This document shows positions 62,974 through 64,000 of a stretch of DNA of 64,000 nt, one piece after another; the stretch's first letter is position 1; the number at the start of each line of letters is the position of its first letter. Location: contig NZ_QWDM01000014.1 in NCBI RefSeq assembly GCF_003996965.1, forward strand, positions 91,293 to 155,292. The letters run 5' to 3'. The notes beneath the pieces were generated by a model that saw only the letters and a list, made by a program, of their open reading frames with translations, did not search any database and was not told the DNA's origin. The stretch comes from Flavobacterium cupreum (GTDB lineage: Bacteria > Bacteroidota > Bacteroidia > Flavobacteriales > Flavobacteriaceae). The position numbers and the translations under genes are program-made.

Positions 62974-63786
62974 TTAAATACTGATAATGGAATTAGCTAC
63001 TCTCTTTTCACCACCAATATGTGTAGTGTAAAACCTTTGCTCAATTCCCCAAAGAACAAATTTCAAATCATCATCGCTTTCGATTTTAAATTTACCATCC
63101 TGAAATGATACTTGCCCATATTCATTCGTGTAGTCATAAATTGCTAGTTTTTCCTCATTGGATAAATTATTTAAAGTCTCATTTACTAATGCAATACGTT
63201 TTCTGTTGGGAATTGTAACATTCTTAGCAACGAAATCAACTCTCACATCAAGAAAGTCACTATTCAAAAATGTTTGTGTCTCTCCTTCTGTTGCTTCTTT
63301 ATATAATTGATCCATTCCTTTAAATATTTTTTGCGCAGCAGTTAATTTTTTAAAATATAGTATATCACTATTCTTATCGTATATAGCATCCGCAAAAGGA
63401 TTAATAGTTATAATTGGTTTTTCGGTTTCTAAAGTTAATTCTTCAATTGAGAACCATTTTTTACTGATATAAAAACTTGAATTTATAATTTGAAAAAAAT
63501 AGAGGTTGTCTTGCACTGTACAGATAAATGATAACTTTTTTAAATCTGGTTTTGTTATTTGATTCTGGTTCACTGTGGCTAACTCGTGTTTAAGAAAATC
63601 TAAAATAAAGTCAGAGGTTGAAAAACTTGTAAGTTGGTATAGTTCTTCATTCTCAATTAGAGTTGCTGGATTATAGTCAATGCCATTTAAGGTTAGCTGT
63701 TCAGTATTGTAAACTTCAGTTTCTGTCTCAATAACGCGAAACATATTTTGCTTTCTTTTGACCTTTCCAAAGATATAATTTGCCAT
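62974..63786 (-). CDS. Unknown protein, possibly KwaB/DUF4868-like
   Basis: 270 residues, soluble. No family is certain. The order of motifs resembles KwaB-like (DUF4868) proteins: NPFADAIYDKNSDILYFKKL and AAQKIFKGMDQLYKEAT (129-166) at the place of their D-A-I-strand/F-E-K-I-F region, and a C-terminal DDDLKFVLWGIEQRFYTTHIG with GEKRVANSI (238-267). KwaB acts with the membrane protein KwaA in Kiwa phage defence, but no KwaA is found here. The gene is AT-rich and stands between an IS remnant and an IS21-like end, which fits a transferred cargo gene. A distant relation by eye only. Confidence 0.5.
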   Translation of the reverse strand: MANYIFGKVKRKQNMFRVIETETEVYNTEQLTLNGIDYNPATLIENEELYQLTSFSTSDFILDFLKHELATVNQNQITKPDLKKLSFICTVQDNLYFFQIINSSFYISKKWFSIEELTLETEKPIITINPFADAIYDKNSDILYFKKLTAAQKIFKGMDQLYKEATEGETQTFLNSDFLDVRVDFVAKNVTIPNRKRIALVNETLNNLSNEEKLAIYDYTNEYGQVSFQDGKFKIESDDDLKFVLWGIEQRFYTTHIGGEKRVANSIISI

Positions 63787-63807
63787 ATAAAATTAATTAG
63801 AGTTCGA

Positions 63808-63835
63808 TAAAAGTATAATTATTAATTCTTCTCAA
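63808..63835 (-). promoter_or_regulatory. Promoter-like TTG-N17-TACTTTTA
   Basis: On the minus strand a TTG (63833-63835) and TACTTTTA (63808-63815, one mismatch to TAnnTTTG), 21 nt before the ATG at 63786. Confidence 0.45.
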
Positions 63836-63890
63836 TTTTTCAAAACTATTTTCGCCAGGTGTTTTCAATTGCTCTCTGGAAAAACCGGTC

Positions 63891-63973
63891 AATTTGACCA
63901 CCTAATTCCGGAGTAAATTGACCACCCGTTCCGGAGCAAACTGACCACCTAATTCCGGAGCAAATTGACCACC
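63891..63973. repeat. IS21-family-like terminal repeats at the right edge
   Basis: Three and a half tandem copies of AATTTGACCACCTAATTCCGGAG-like 23-24-mers (63891-63914, 63915-63937, 63938-63961, 63962-63973). Multiple terminal repeats of this kind mark the ends of IS21-family elements; the istA/istB genes would be beyond the window. The element itself is not seen. Confidence 0.6.
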
Positions 63974-64000
63974 AGGTTTTGTGGTGAATTAAGTATTAAA

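Noticed and set aside
1..64000. CRISPR array
   Set aside because: The tandem repeats have no unique spacers of constant length and no cas genes are present.

Overview
The window looks like a chromosome segment of a flavobacterium (Bacteroidota, probably Flavobacterium or a close relative). DNA is AT-rich. Genes carry family-typical content: a SusC/RagA receptor with a FecI/FecR pair, the type IX secretion regulator PorX, a protein with a C-terminal type IX sorting domain, and fused LpxC-FabZ. Many genes are preceded by the Bacteroidota -7 box TAnnTTTG, and that box decides several start codons here.

Layout. 1-3.1 kb (minus): ECF sigma factor, FecR anti-sigma factor and the 5' part of a SusC-type receptor that runs off the left edge. 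3.2-6.1 kb: large leucine-rich-repeat protein sorted by type IX secretion. 6.2-14.5 kb (minus): GIY-YIG-like protein, sucD, an NTF2-like protein, a second LpxD paralogue, efp, lpxA, lpxC-fabZ, lpxD and an HD phosphohydrolase, which is a lipid A block. 14.7-22.7 kb: porX, tsaE, alanine dehydrogenase, ung, a MutS2-type ATPase and a DCC-family protein. 23-34.6 kb: ettA, a broken four-helix-bundle gene, holA, a HsdR_N-like protein, a glycosyltransferase, an OmpA lipoprotein, a Sua5/YciO protein, a PcrA/UvrD helicase, a TSUP transporter and a patatin. 34.8-42.5 kb: M1 peptidase, an ATP pyrophosphatase, an Asp/Asn hydroxylase-like protein, DUF1697, a lipoprotein and recG. 42.8-45.3 kb: a small sensory cluster (PAS protein, a frameshifted small gene, and a membrane protein whose kinase-like dimerisation motif has lost its histidine), then a CPC thioredoxin-like protein. 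45.9-51.5 kb: complete RND efflux operon with inverted TTTGTAC motifs around its promoter. 51.6-55 kb: a bestrophin gene interrupted by one in-frame amber codon, then pheT. 55.2-60.2 kb: an N-acetylmuramidase, a four-gene cluster (two unknown proteins, histidine kinase, LuxR-type regulator), a lipoprotein and apt.

60.3-64 kb is accessory DNA next to tRNA-Arg(ACG). A large serine recombinase reads in antisense through the tRNA terminator and into the 3' half of the tRNA gene. It is preceded by a 56-residue gene overlapping it by 3 nt. Then come an IS21-like remnant with 28-bp inverted repeats, a protein I tentatively relate to KwaB-like DUF4868 proteins, and repeats resembling an IS21-family end at the right edge. 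No second attachment site is visible, so the element probably continues past the window.

Intergenic DNA is unusually structured. It holds three copies of a ~100-bp palindromic element (18.8, 22.2, 22.8 kb), tandem 7-, 8- and 14-mers (40.0-40.4, 42.65, 55.0 kb) and recurrent short words. Three genes appear disrupted (24.7, 43.5 and 51.6 kb).
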